Below are positions 25,484-34,632 of a DNA stretch of 64,000 nucleotides, piece by piece (the stretch's first letter is position 1; every line of letters starts with the position of its first letter). The DNA is from Khoudiadiopia massiliensis (GTDB lineage: Bacteria > Bacillota > Clostridia > Tissierellales > Peptoniphilaceae). Under the pieces are notes generated by a model, which was not told the DNA's origin, did not search any database, and saw only the letters and a list, made by a program, of their open reading frames with translations. A program made the translations under genes and the position numbers. The stretch covers positions 310,001 to 374,000 of the forward strand of contig OKQS01000001.1 of assembly GCA_900290095.1 (NCBI GenBank), given 5' to 3'.

Positions 25484-27079
25484 ATGCTATTTAAAAATAA
25501 ATGGTTAAATCAAGCACTTAAGAAGAATATTTGGATTACTGTTTTTGCCATGCTTTTTAATGCTTTAGCTGCGACTTCATGGGTATTGCTGTCGTTTTCT
25601 CTGTCCTGGCTAATGGACGGATATTATGCGGGACCTGCAGCTTTTAACTATGCCGCTTTAAAAGTCATGGGCTTATTAGCCTTGATGATGTTCATGTATT
25701 TTATTTCAAACTGGATTCGTGCCATATATATCAGGCACATCAACTGTTATGTCCGTAATGAGATCTCAAAAGCCCTGATAGCAAACACGTCAGACTTATT
25801 ATCAAGCAAGAACACAGGAAAGAAAATTTCCTGGTACTTGAATGATATCGATGAATTGGAAAATAAGTACTATGCAAATATTATTGATGTGACCTACAAT
25901 TTGACCATGATAATTCTTACCTTTGTGGCCATAATTAAGGTTCATTGGCTTTTTGCCCTTGCTGCTTCCGTCCTCTTCTTGTTTTCTCTCTTGGTGCCAA
26001 GCCTGGTTAATAAGCATGTTGAGCGGGCCCAGCATAATCTAACTGTTTCCAAGGAGGAATACACTGAGACTGTCCGCGATAATTTGGAGAGCGTCTATAC
26101 CCTTTTCTTCGCGGATAAGTTGGCCTATTTTCTGAGACGCATGTCCGGTGCCGATAGGACTCGCGAAAAGAAATATTACCAATATAATATGACAATGGCT
26201 AAAACCAACACTGCCCTATTCTTTGTAAATTTTCTCTCACAGGTAGGATTGATGATATTGGCACTGTATATAGCCAGCCTGGGCTATGCAGGACCTGGAA
26301 GCGTCTTAAGTATAGGGGCTTTATCGGGTAACTTGTTTAACGGCATCCAGGGATTAATGGCCTCCTTGGCCGTCATATCTTCCGTCTCCGCTATAACAGA
26401 CAAGTATCAGTTAGATAGCGATGATAAAATCAAGAAGCTGAACGAGGGAATAAAGGAAATTGAATTCAAAAATGTCGATTTCAGCTATGGTGACAGAGAA
26501 ATACTTAAAAACTTTAACTATAAATTTATCAAAAATAAGTATGCTTTGCGTGGTGAATCGGGCAGCGGAAAATCCACTCTTATGAAACTGATGCTGGGGA
26601 TAAATCAGGCAGATAAGGGCCTGGTCTCGGTAAATGCTGATGATATAAAAGATTTGAATTTAAAGTCATATTTTAAACATCTATCCTACATAGAACAGAA
26701 TATTTATTTGATCAATGATACTATTCGCGAAAATATCTTGCTGGGAAGCGACATTTCAGAAGATAAGCTTGATAAAATAATTAAAGTTGCCAAGTTGGAT
26801 AAATTTATTGAAAGCCTGCCAAATGGGCTTGAAACCCGGATCAGCTCCAACGGTCAGCAAATTTCCGGTGGTGAAAAGCAGCGCATTGCTATTGCCAGAG
26901 CCTTGGTTAAAGATATTGATTTTCTATTTATTGACGAGGCCACATCCCAGCTTGACCCTGCCAATCGGGCGGATGTTGAAAAAATCTTGCTTAGCTTGGA
27001 CAATGTCGGAGTCATTATGATCAGCCATAACTTTGACGCTGAGACATTGGCTAAATTTGACGCTGTAATTGAGATGTAG
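25484..27079 (+). CDS. ABC exporter half-transporter (fused permease-ATPase)
   Basis: 531 residues from the ATG at 25484 with AAAGGA upstream. Residues 1-310 carry six membrane helices in type-1 exporter order. Residues 340-531 are the ATPase: Walker A GESGSGKSTLMKL, Q-loop YIEQNIYLIND, signature ISGGEKQRIAIARAL, Walker B FLFIDEATSQLD and a switch ISHNF. One half-transporter only, so it acts as a homodimer or with a partner elsewhere. No immunity or substrate gene is adjacent. Substrate unknown. Confidence 0.9.
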   Translation: MLFKNKWLNQALKKNIWITVFAMLFNALAATSWVLLSFSLSWLMDGYYAGPAAFNYAALKVMGLLALMMFMYFISNWIRAIYIRHINCYVRNEISKALIANTSDLLSSKNTGKKISWYLNDIDELENKYYANIIDVTYNLTMIILTFVAIIKVHWLFALAASVLFLFSLLVPSLVNKHVERAQHNLTVSKEEYTETVRDNLESVYTLFFADKLAYFLRRMSGADRTREKKYYQYNMTMAKTNTALFFVNFLSQVGLMILALYIASLGYAGPGSVLSIGALSGNLFNGIQGLMASLAVISSVSAITDKYQLDSDDKIKKLNEGIKEIEFKNVDFSYGDREILKNFNYKFIKNKYALRGESGSGKSTLMKLMLGINQADKGLVSVNADDIKDLNLKSYFKHLSYIEQNIYLINDTIRENILLGSDISEDKLDKIIKVAKLDKFIESLPNGLETRISSNGQQISGGEKQRIAIARALVKDIDFLFIDEATSQLDPANRADVEKILLSLDNVGVIMISHNFDAETLAKFDAVIEM

Positions 27080-27102
27080 GGGCCCCGTAAACTATATGGC
27101 TT

Positions 27103-28410
27103 TTATCTTGCCTGGTCGGGATTTGTTATAGAAATCGAATCCAATCCATAGTAGTAAGCGAACCACTGATTGAACCAATATTTCGGATCTTCCCTCAAAT
27201 GATATGTTTGGGCCAGCGGATTGTAGGTGTTCTTTGGGAGGTCAAACTTCTTTACCTTGGGATTTTTATTGCCCTTTGCGACCTGGGCCCCTATCTCCAT
27301 CAAAGTCTCCCTGTGTTGATCATAGGAAGTCTTGATCGAAATATAAGCATCCTTGTAAACCCAAAGACTTGCCCCAAGCAAGACCAGGGTTATGACCAGG
27401 GCTTGCCCCTTTGATAGGGAAAGATTTAGGTCCCTTATTTGATAGGAAATTCCAATGATCATAAAGAGGACCGGCCAGAGCCAGGACCTTTCGGCCAGGT
27501 TGGGAGTGAAATATAGGACCAGGGACCCGGCTAAGGCGGCAAGGACAAAGATCAGCCCTTCTATTGAGGGCTTTTTTCTTTTCACCAGGTAAAAAATGAA
27601 AAGTCCCAGATAAATAGTTAAAAATATACCGATTGTATTCCAGGTTTTTTCCAATGTGAGTAAGAGGTGGACCGGTAGGTCCGCATGTGGTGCCTGTCCC
27701 GCCCTGATCATATTTCCGGGAGCCAGGACCTGGTAGACCAGCCCCAGACAGGTTGCCAATACAGCTATGTAAGGCCCCGGGCCAAGCCTTCTTCTTTCCC
27801 ACTTCCACTTCAGAATAAATAGGGCCTGGACCATAATTACCATGCCTGCCCCGTTTTCACTGGCCCCTCCTGCCAAGGCCCCCAAGATTATGGCCAAGAG
27901 CTTTGGAAAGTCCTGCTTCCTATCCCAATTCACAAAGGCTAAAATGGCCAAGAGAATAAATATTGCCATCCAGAGGTAGTTGGCAGCACCTGACTTCCAC
28001 AAGATTGCCGGGCCGAACTGGGGAATAAAAAGGAAAAGTAAGCAGTACAAACAGGAATAGGCCTTCCAGGTCCCGAACCTCGGTGACTCGAAAATGAGAT
28101 CAGACAAGACCAGACCGAGAATAACAAAGACTAGTGAATTTACTATATTAAAAAATGTTGGACCTAGGGCCAGGGCTCCCTGGAGTAAAAAGTGGGCCAG
28201 GCTCCTGCCGTTTCGCATAAGGTAGTGGTTGTTTATTGATTTCACTAAATCCCCAAGGCTCGATACCCTTGCAGTTCCTGACGACGGCAGAGGCCCCTCG
28301 TAAATGTATAGGTAGGTTATATCGTCAGATGTGTAGATTGTATAGGTGTTCAGGATAAAAAGCGCCAGGAAAACCAAGGCCATAGTTATCAGTATTTTCT
28401 TTTTAGTCAT
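27103..28410 (-). CDS. DUF6056-like polytopic membrane protein
   Basis: 435 residues with about 12 hydrophobic segments. The extracytoplasmic N-terminal loop YTIYTSDDITYLYIYEG and INNHYLMRNGRSLAHFLLQG are the two conserved motifs I associate with DUF6056 membrane proteins, which resemble GT-C glycosyltransferases (acidic pair in the first loop). It may act in surface glycan assembly. AAGGGGG precedes the ATG. Convergent with the ABC exporter 24 nt away. GC-rich codon use like the core genes. Confidence 0.65.
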   Translation of the reverse strand: MTKKKILITMALVFLALFILNTYTIYTSDDITYLYIYEGPLPSSGTARVSSLGDLVKSINNHYLMRNGRSLAHFLLQGALALGPTFFNIVNSLVFVILGLVLSDLIFESPRFGTWKAYSCLYCLLFLFIPQFGPAILWKSGAANYLWMAIFILLAILAFVNWDRKQDFPKLLAIILGALAGGASENGAGMVIMVQALFILKWKWERRRLGPGPYIAVLATCLGLVYQVLAPGNMIRAGQAPHADLPVHLLLTLEKTWNTIGIFLTIYLGLFIFYLVKRKKPSIEGLIFVLAALAGSLVLYFTPNLAERSWLWPVLFMIIGISYQIRDLNLSLSKGQALVITLVLLGASLWVYKDAYISIKTSYDQHRETLMEIGAQVAKGNKNPKVKKFDLPKNTYNPLAQTYHLREDPKYWFNQWFAYYYGLDSISITNPDQAR

Positions 28411-28456
28411 GGCTCCCCCTTCTCACCCACAGGTTTTTGATTTTAATCAAGCATAA

Positions 28457-28966
28457 TTATCTATTAATCTCATAGAAATTTAAAGTAACATTTTTATCCA
28501 ATTTATCGAGATGGACTTCTTCTTTTTTTATAAATGAAAAACCCGCTTTTTCTATAACCCTATTAGAACCTATGTTTTCCACCCATGCTCTAATTACTAT
28601 TTTCTTATAACCAAGCTCAAACAGGTGATTTACCATGGCCTTGCAGGCCTCCGTCATGTAGCCTTTACCCCAATATTTTTTTGCTGAAATGTATCCGATC
28701 TCGGGATAGCCCTCGGGTAATATCCTAGGCACATCTATCATCCCCATGACTTCAGAGGTTTCTTTGCTTTCAATGGCAAATCTTACCGTGTTTTCTTTAT
28801 TATATTCATTTAGCCAAAGGTCCAGAATTTCTTTTGTATCCTCCTTTGTCTTATGAGTGGGAAATGTTACATATTTAGTTACATCTTCATCCGATGCCCA
28901 GTTAAATATAGGATCCAAATCGCTTTCTTTTAGGTTCCTGAGGATTAATCTTTCCGTTTCTATCAT
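28457..28966 (-). CDS. GNAT N-acetyltransferase (RimJ/RimL type)
   Basis: 169 residues. TERLILRNLKESDLDPIFNW is the standard opening of RimJ/RimL-like acetyltransferases. EIGYISAKKYWGKGYMTEAC contains the acetyl-CoA-binding Q/K-x-x-G-x-G/A loop, and IGSNRVIEKAGFSFIKKEEV is the C-terminal motif. It transfers acetyl groups to an amine, in this subgroup often ribosomal protein N-termini or small molecules. GAGAGGAA precedes the ATG. First AT-richer gene of the accessory region. Substrate unknown. Confidence 0.88.
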   Translation of the reverse strand: MIETERLILRNLKESDLDPIFNWASDEDVTKYVTFPTHKTKEDTKEILDLWLNEYNKENTVRFAIESKETSEVMGMIDVPRILPEGYPEIGYISAKKYWGKGYMTEACKAMVNHLFELGYKKIVIRAWVENIGSNRVIEKAGFSFIKKEEVHLDKLDKNVTLNFYEINR

Positions 28967-29004
28967 GCTGAATTCCTCTCTTAGAATAATGTTATAACTA
29001 TCTT

Positions 29005-29096
29005 AACTCCCAGATTTTTGCTTTTTTAACTCTCAAATTTCTGATTTTTCAACTCCCGGATTTTTGATATTTCAACTCTCAGTTTTTAAACTTCAA
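29005..29096. repeat. 23-bp tandem repeat, four copies
   Basis: Units begin at 29005, 29028, 29051 and 29074, each starting AACTCYC and continuing RGATTTTTGATTTTTC with small changes; a partial fifth AAC follows at 29095. The array overlaps the last codons of the nitrilase-family gene. Confidence 0.75.
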
Positions 29097-29820
29097 CAAT
29101 TAGAACTCTTTCCTCTCCGGCCGGGATCTCACTTTCAATATTTCCTTGTTTGAAAAAAGCCGCTCCGCCTCTAGCTATTTCATGGCTGCTCTTATCAAGA
29201 CAATATGAGTTAACGTATAATACCTTTTTTCCACATTTCGCAGCTTGTTCCGCATATTCATATTTCAGACTCTCATTCCAATCTTTATAGTGAAAGTCTG
29301 TATATACAGGCCAGAGGACTATATCAGCGTTCAAGCTCTTCATTTTATTGCAATTCTCTTCAAACCATAAATCTCCACACAAAGCAACTGAGATAGATTT
29401 ATTTAAGTAATTAAATTTTTCAAATCCATACCCCTCAGCATAGTGGGAATCAGCAATTGACTCTTTCCAACCCTTTGAAATACGTCTGTAATTGTTGAGT
29501 ATATTCTCTTCTTTATCTATGGTTAATTGACTGCTGTAAATCTTATTATAATCTTTCTCAATATATCCAAATGAAATAGCCACTTTATTAGTTTTACATA
29601 AAGATTTTATCTTTTTTATTATCTCTGAATCCATATCTACAGCAATCTCTGCATCTTTTATATATTTCCAACTTAAGCAATCAAATCCTTGTAAGAAGCA
29701 TTCCCCAAATAGAATTAAATCAACCTTTTCAGAATATACTTTTAATACTTTTTCAATTTTTTCAAAATTATATCCTATATCTTTTGTTATGAAGCCTACA
29801 GCAGCCAAAGCTATTTTCAA
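29086..29820 (-). CDS. Carbon-nitrogen hydrolase (nitrilase superfamily)
   Basis: 244 residues. The Glu-Lys-Cys triad is recognisable: FGECFLQGFD (Glu), YRRISKGWKE (Lys), and VALCGDLWFEEN (Cys). The family hydrolyses amides or nitriles in the cytoplasm, for example omega-amides or carbamoyl compounds. The start is TTG (29818-29820) with GGAGGT 7 nt upstream; no ATG fits. The C-terminus overlaps the first units of a 23-bp tandem repeat, so the last residues may vary between strains. AT-rich. Substrate unknown. Confidence 0.8.
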   Translation of the reverse strand: MKIALAAVGFITKDIGYNFEKIEKVLKVYSEKVDLILFGECFLQGFDCLSWKYIKDAEIAVDMDSEIIKKIKSLCKTNKVAISFGYIEKDYNKIYSSQLTIDKEENILNNYRRISKGWKESIADSHYAEGYGFEKFNYLNKSISVALCGDLWFEENCNKMKSLNADIVLWPVYTDFHYKDWNESLKYEYAEQAAKCGKKVLYVNSYCLDKSSHEIARGGAAFFKQGNIESEIPAGEERVLIVEV

Positions 29821-29892
29821 AAAGATACCTCCATATGTTTTATAGTGGCGTGGCTATATTAAAGCCATATGTGGTTGATTTTTACAATAAAA

Positions 29893-29916
29893 GAGAGACT
29901 CAAATGAACGAGTCTC
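29893..29916 (-). terminator. Terminator of the P-type ATPase operon
   Basis: Minus strand GAGACTC, 8-nt loop, GAGTCTC, then TCTTTT, about 35 nt after the ATPase stop. Confidence 0.75.
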
Positions 29917-29948
29917 CCCAATATTTGATGACATAGAGCCATTTTTTC

Positions 29949-32024
29949 TTAGATTCTATAATCCCTCATACTTCTTCCTGCTATTGCAACAGTAGAAGCA
30001 TTGTGTAAGAATGCTGATTTTGTGTTGGTCAAATATCCAAACACTCCTAAAATTACAAGTGCTCCATTGAAACTGATTATTTCTCTGTAATTCTTGTGTA
30101 CTCTCTTTTCTAGTGCTTTGGCTATCTTTATAACGTCTATTAATTCCTTTAGTGAGTCTGATTTGATTGAGGTGTCTGCAATTTCTTTGGCTATATCTGA
30201 TCCAGCATTCATAGAAATTCCTACGTCTGCTGAAGATAGAGCGATGGAGTCGTTGATGCCATCTCCAATCATAACTACTGTTCTTCCCATAGCTTTTTCT
30301 TTGTCCACATAGTTTTTCTTGTCTTCTGGAAGAACTTGTGACTCATAATAATCTAGTTCTAATTTTTCTGCCACTGCTCTTGCTGAGTTTTCTGCATCTC
30401 CTGTAAGCATAGCTATTCTCTTGATTCCTAATGCTCTAAGTGCTTCTATTGTATATTTTGCATCTTCACGTATTGGGTCGTCTATACAGATGACAGCGAT
30501 TAGTTTTTCATCGTAGGCTAGGTATAGAAGTGAATAGTCTTCTTTTAGCTTTTCGATTTTCTTCTTTTGTTCTTCGTCTATCTCAATCTTTTCATCTTCT
30601 AATATAAAGTGAGCTGATCCTATGAGAGCTTCTTTGTCTTCTATCTTAGAGCTTATTCCGTGGGCAACTATATATTCTGGTTTTGAGTGCATTTCATCAT
30701 GATTTAAATTTTTGTCTTTAGCTGCTTTTACTACCGCATTTGCAATAGAATGTGGGAAATGTTCTTCTAGACAAGCTGCTATTCTTAGACACTCATCTTC
30801 ATCGTAGTCATAGAATGCAATTACCTTTTCTACCGTTGGTTGTGACTTGGTAATAGTACCTGTCTTGTCAAATATTATTGAATCTGCTTGGGCTAACTTT
30901 TCTAAATATCTTCCGCCTTTTACAAGGATTCCTCTTTCCGATGCGGATGATATCGCCTTCATGGTCGCTATTGGTATAGTCAATTTAAGGGCACATGAAA
31001 AGTCTACCATCAAGAATGATTTTGCCTTTATAAAGTTCCTGGTTAGTAGGTAGGTTGCTACAGCTCCTAAGAATGAGTACTTAACCATAGAGTCTGCCAT
31101 GGATTCTGCTTTCTTTTCAGCTAGTGATTTATTCTTTTCACTTTCACCAATTAGTTCTATTATATGGTTAATCCTTGAGTCATCGTACTTTTTAATTGTC
31201 TTTACAAGGATGGCTCCTTCTTCTAATGCTGTTCCTGCGAATACTGTGCTGCCTTCAGTCTTCTTAACCGGCAATGACTCTCCTGTAAGAGAAGCTTCAT
31301 TTACCATTCCAAATCCTCTTATGATTTCGCCGTCAACAGGGATCGTGTATCCCATACTAACTTCTACAAAATCGCCTATTTCTACATCTTCAAGATTTTT
31401 TAAATACTTCTTATTTCCATCTACTACGAATACTTTATCTACGTTTAGTTTAAGTGATTGGGCTAGATTTTCTTTTGATTTTTTAAGGGTGTATTCTTCA
31501 AGTTCTTCGCCGAGCCCAAGTAGGAACATGATGTTGCCTGAATCTGCAAATTCACAATCTAGAATTGATACTCCGATTGCTGTTGCATCTAGAACACTTA
31601 CGTTTAACTTGCCTTCTCTTAGACTCTTGAGTCCAGCCTTGATGTATGGAACAGCCTTCATTACAACCCATATTGGCCTAAGTGGCATTGGCAAAATATG
31701 AGCAAAGAATATTCTTCTATACATTGCATCACGCAAGATATGGAATAGTTCTCTTCCATCTTGAGGCACGAAGTCCGCATCATCTATTTCAAAATCCGCT
31801 AACTCTTCTAAGTCAAGATTCATAATAAATCTTGCAATATTGGGTAGATATTCTTCTTCGTAGTTTACAATAATGGAATTTGCAAGGGGTGAAACTTTAC
31901 AAAATTTAACCCCTGCCAATTTTTCGACTTTGTACTTAATTTTGTTTATATCAGAATCCCCTAGCACGCCTTCGTAATTGAAACGGCATCTGCCATGGGT
32001 TCTACTAACAATACTTGCTATCAT
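29949..32024 (-). CDS. P1B-type metal-transporting ATPase with altered CPx site
   Basis: 691 residues. An N-terminal HMA-like fold (1-75) lacks the CxxC metal pair. The P-type core is complete: ASLTGESLPVKK (actuator), DKTGTITKSQPTV (phosphorylated Asp), EEHFPHSIANAVV (P1B His-Pro-type motif) and MIGDGINDSIALSSADVGI. The transmembrane metal site, normally CPC, CPx or SPC, reads DFSCALKLTIP: the Cys is kept but the central Pro is not. The end, KSAFLHNASTVAIAGRSMRD, is like CtpC-type Mn/Zn/Fe exporters. It therefore probably exports a divalent transition metal across the membrane. It follows a small DUF6110 gene by 15 nt; the Shine-Dalgarno is weak, so coupling to that gene is likely. Confidence 0.88.
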   Translation of the reverse strand: MIASIVSRTHGRCRFNYEGVLGDSDINKIKYKVEKLAGVKFCKVSPLANSIIVNYEEEYLPNIARFIMNLDLEELADFEIDDADFVPQDGRELFHILRDAMYRRIFFAHILPMPLRPIWVVMKAVPYIKAGLKSLREGKLNVSVLDATAIGVSILDCEFADSGNIMFLLGLGEELEEYTLKKSKENLAQSLKLNVDKVFVVDGNKKYLKNLEDVEIGDFVEVSMGYTIPVDGEIIRGFGMVNEASLTGESLPVKKTEGSTVFAGTALEEGAILVKTIKKYDDSRINHIIELIGESEKNKSLAEKKAESMADSMVKYSFLGAVATYLLTRNFIKAKSFLMVDFSCALKLTIPIATMKAISSASERGILVKGGRYLEKLAQADSIIFDKTGTITKSQPTVEKVIAFYDYDEDECLRIAACLEEHFPHSIANAVVKAAKDKNLNHDEMHSKPEYIVAHGISSKIEDKEALIGSAHFILEDEKIEIDEEQKKKIEKLKEDYSLLYLAYDEKLIAVICIDDPIREDAKYTIEALRALGIKRIAMLTGDAENSARAVAEKLELDYYESQVLPEDKKNYVDKEKAMGRTVVMIGDGINDSIALSSADVGISMNAGSDIAKEIADTSIKSDSLKELIDVIKIAKALEKRVHKNYREIISFNGALVILGVFGYLTNTKSAFLHNASTVAIAGRSMRDYRI

Positions 32025-32039
32025 CTTACTTTGCTTAAA

Positions 32040-32318
32040 TTATTTAACTTCTTCAGCTACTTTTTCGATATCTAAAGTAGCTTTCATTTCAGCTTCTTTC
32101 TTTTCAGCTTCAGCTTTTTTAACTTTAGCTTCAGCGATGATATCTTCAGTAGATACTTTTACATTTTCAACAGTCTTGTCGATTTCTTCTTTTATTTTAA
32201 GTCCTCCGGCTACTGTGTTTACTGCTAACTTCTTAAATGTTTGTGAGGCTAAAACTTTGCCACCTATTGCTCCTACTACAAGGCCTACTCCTAAATTTAA
32301 TAATCTTCTTTTCAACAT
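32040..32318 (-). CDS. DUF6110-family small membrane-anchored protein
   Basis: 92 residues. A glycine-rich membrane helix (LLNLGVGLVVGAIGGKVLAS) is followed by a long charged, Ala/Glu/Lys-rich coiled coil (AEAKVKKAEAEKKEAEMKAT). Matches the DUF6110 proteins that often sit directly before P1B-type ATPases in Bacillota. AAAAGGAGAG precedes the ATG; the ATPase starts 15 nt after its stop. A role as accessory or metal-handling partner of the ATPase is inferred from linkage only. Confidence 0.75.
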   Translation of the reverse strand: MLKRRLLNLGVGLVVGAIGGKVLASQTFKKLAVNTVAGGLKIKEEIDKTVENVKVSTEDIIAEAKVKKAEAEKKEAEMKATLDIEKVAEEVK

Positions 32319-32485
32319 AATCTCTCCTTTTTATTTTAAATTTGTACTTTCAATATTTTTAACTATCCTACTATATTTTATATTGTATACCCTAATTTTA
32401 AAAAAATCACTCTCAAAATATATTTTTGATAATGTAATTATCTTTTAATGGAGTTTGCACATTATCAAAATTATTTTAATCTAAT

Positions 32486-33226
32486 CTATATTTCGTTTTC
32501 CAAAAATCTGCCGTAAGCTTCGTTATCTTTTGCAATCTTTTCGCAGTGGTTGTATCCTTCCCAGATTTTTAGTTTGGATCCAGGAAGTCTTTTTTTTATG
32601 AATTTTTTTGCGTGTTTTAAATTATTATCCTCAGATCCGTAGCAAAATATACACTTCTCTTGATCTTCATGAGATAGATTAGGCACATTTACAAAGGCGC
32701 AGCTACGAATGATATTTTTGATGCTTTCATCGTCTAATCCGATAAATGTATCTGCGATTATCTCTGCCAATTCTTCTCCTGTCTTTTCTGCTATTAAATG
32801 AAGAGGATAGTTTCTATCCACCTTAGATCTTTTATGGTATCCAAGAATAGTTTTTCTGGCGATCCTCTCTAAGAATCTCGTCTTCTGCGTAAGGCTACAA
32901 CCTTCAAAGACACATTTCTTAATCTTTATTCTCTTGTCATTTAAAAGATGTAGAAGCAATGCTCCTCCAAGGGATGCTGCAAATGCAAGATCCATTTCTA
33001 CTATATTGTTTCTTATCAGAAGTTCTGCTATTTTCTCCGCCTCAGATTCTGCTGATTCAAATATTTCTGTGGAGTCTCCGTGGCTGGATAACTCCGGAAT
33101 AATGTACCTGTAGTCTTTTGACATTTGATCTGCCACCATTTCCTTCATCCCTTGTGGAGTAAAAGATATGGGATGGATAAGAAGTACAACTTTTTTATTT
33201 TCGTTATTTATATCTAAAAAATTCAT
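32486..33226 (-). CDS. Alpha/beta hydrolase (copy 1)
   Basis: 246 residues. VVLLIHPISF (oxyanion strand), nucleophile elbow FAASLGGALL (A-S-L-G-G), acid region CFYGSEDNN-like near 205 and the histidine in WEGYNHCEKIAKDN complete the triad. It is clearly paralogous along its whole length to the hydrolase at 34633-35382, which sits on the opposite strand and has GC-richer codons. Soluble, no signal peptide. Substrate unknown; the cap region between the elbow and the acid is long and helical. Confidence 0.82.
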   Translation of the reverse strand: MNFLDINNENKKVVLLIHPISFTPQGMKEMVADQMSKDYRYIIPELSSHGDSTEIFESAESEAEKIAELLIRNNIVEMDLAFAASLGGALLLHLLNDKRIKIKKCVFEGCSLTQKTRFLERIARKTILGYHKRSKVDRNYPLHLIAEKTGEELAEIIADTFIGLDDESIKNIIRSCAFVNVPNLSHEDQEKCIFCYGSEDNNLKHAKKFIKKRLPGSKLKIWEGYNHCEKIAKDNEAYGRFLENEI

Positions 33227-33261
33227 GTCGACCTCTCTATATAATTAATGAATTATATATG

Positions 33262-33438
33262 TCAAATTAAATTCAAGCGATAATTTGCTTTTTTCTTTGG
33301 TTCTATTACAGAATCGAACCTTCTAATTGCTGTCATCGGCAAAATGATATCTCTGTATTTACCTCTTAAAAATACATCTCTTAGACAATTATCCGCAATT
33401 GACCAAATAAAATTAACAAGTTTTGTATTCTGATGCCT
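33262..33438 (-). pseudogene. Remnant of type I restriction-modification methylase subunit (hsdM)
   Basis: An open stretch reads LVNFIWSIADNCLRDVFLRG then KYRDIILPMTAIRRFDSVIE and PKKKANYRLNLI before a stop. This is the N-terminal helical block of HsdM (NFIWSIADxLRDxxxxxKYRDVILPMxxLRRxD). The methylase core, hsdS and hsdR are absent, so only this 58-codon fragment survives. hsdM is a known insertion target of integrative elements, which fits the decayed neighbourhood. Confidence 0.75.
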
Positions 33439-33508
33439 TTAATCTTTCTATTTGCCTTAGTATAAATTTTTATATTCCTTGAAAACTCATCACTTATAAA
33501 CATAAAAT

Positions 33509-34222
33509 CTATCTATACGCATTGTGTGCTACCGCAATCCCTTGGTCTGGTGCTTTTTCTAAATGTATTGGGGTGGTTTGAAAGAATAGTCTTTTTGATT
33601 CATTGTTTGTAACATTAAAAGTCTCGTCAATGTAATAGGTGGTATCTTCAATAACCACATAATTCCATCTGTGTTTTAAAATTTTGCTATTTATACAACC
33701 AACTTTTAATCCTATAGCTTCTCCTAAGATTAGAAATAGTTGGGCAAAGGCGGTGCAGGTTCCTTTATAGGTAATGGCAGCAGCTAAAGCTGATCTTGAC
33801 CTATGCTCCTTGTCATAACTTATGTTGTCAGTAATGAAAGCATGCAGATATTTTAACTTTTCTAATTCGGTTAAGCTTTTTGTTTGTTCTTTTATCTTCT
33901 CTTCCAGTTCCATTAATTCTTTAAAAAGGTACTTCTCTGCAAAGAGCTGAACTAAAAGCTCACATTCATAATAATCGCCTTTGTTTTTTATGTCCTCAAC
34001 CCTCACAACTAAAAGATTGTTTAAGGTTGAACTGTCCGGGATTATAAATTGTTTATCAATCCCATCCCTCATTTCGATTTCTTCTAAAAAGTTCTTTAAT
34101 CCTTCATCTATCTTAACAACCACAGGCTTGTAGCATTCTTCATCTTTAACTTCATAAAAAACCTCTTTGGTAATAATGCCCAATTCTTCTTTAGTTGTTA
34201 AAATTTTACATTTTATCGTCAT
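33509..34222 (-). CDS. Transglutaminase-like (papain-fold) protein
   Basis: 237 residues. The C-terminal half has the transglutaminase-core triad: Cys in AITYKGTCTAFAQLFLILGE, His in LKHRWNYVVI, Asp in TYYIDETFNVT. The N-terminal 110 residues (KILTTKEELGIITKEVFYEV onward) are of unknown fold. No signal peptide, so cytoplasmic; such proteins are proteases or amidases. AGGGGA precedes the ATG. It lies between the hsdM remnant and an rlmD-type att relic, within the mobile-element accretion zone. Specific role unknown. Confidence 0.8.
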   Translation of the reverse strand: MTIKCKILTTKEELGIITKEVFYEVKDEECYKPVVVKIDEGLKNFLEEIEMRDGIDKQFIIPDSSTLNNLLVVRVEDIKNKGDYYECELLVQLFAEKYLFKELMELEEKIKEQTKSLTELEKLKYLHAFITDNISYDKEHRSRSALAAAITYKGTCTAFAQLFLILGEAIGLKVGCINSKILKHRWNYVVIEDTTYYIDETFNVTNNESKRLFFQTTPIHLEKAPDQGIAVAHNAYR

Positions 34223-34275
34223 AGTTCCCCTACTTTTAAATTAATCTTCTTAGTAAGAGCATCTTCTATCGCTTT

Positions 34276-34374
34276 TTATTTTTCTTCTGGGCAATTTGGT
34301 ACTCTTTGATTTTCTTTTTTGCTAATATGGTATTTTGTATTTAGTTTGGACAATAATGCAACCGCCTCAACGTG
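34276..34374 (-). mobile_element. Att relic: duplicated rlmD (rumA)-type 3' end, copy 4
   Basis: Thirty-two codons read HVEAVALLSKLNTKYHIS and end with CPEEK and a stop. H-V-E-x-V-x-L-[LM]-S-K-L is the C-terminal motif of RlmD 23S rRNA uracil methyltransferases as modified by integrative elements that insert in that gene's 3' end. It has the same strand as rlmD (46385-47740), but no methyltransferase body precedes it: an in-frame stop lies two codons upstream. Contains TGTCCAAACTA (34342-34352), repeated in the next relic. The rest of the 410-nt gap (34223-34632) holds no gene I can identify. Confidence 0.55.
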
Positions 34375-34632
34375 GATTTAGATGAGCCGATTGATGTCCA
34401 CACCTCCCTTGAGACCTTATCTTGTACTAGGAAATTGTTCAAGGCTTAGACTCGTACTTGGAAACTGGTCGAGTTTTCCGGAATCATTACTAATATCCCT
34501 CTACCTCGTGACGATATTATCTATAGACTATTTTAACTCATCTTATGATCGCATCGTCGTCGGCCTGTAAAGTGTGTTATACTATAATGTACATGTTAGA
34601 GATGACAAGCTGAAAATTTGAGGTGATTGAAT

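Noticed and set aside
34382-34570. 62-codon plus-strand ORF in the gap before hydrolase copy 2
   Set aside because: No ribosome site and no recognisable similarity; the near-duplicate LVLGN segments reflect a short DNA repeat.
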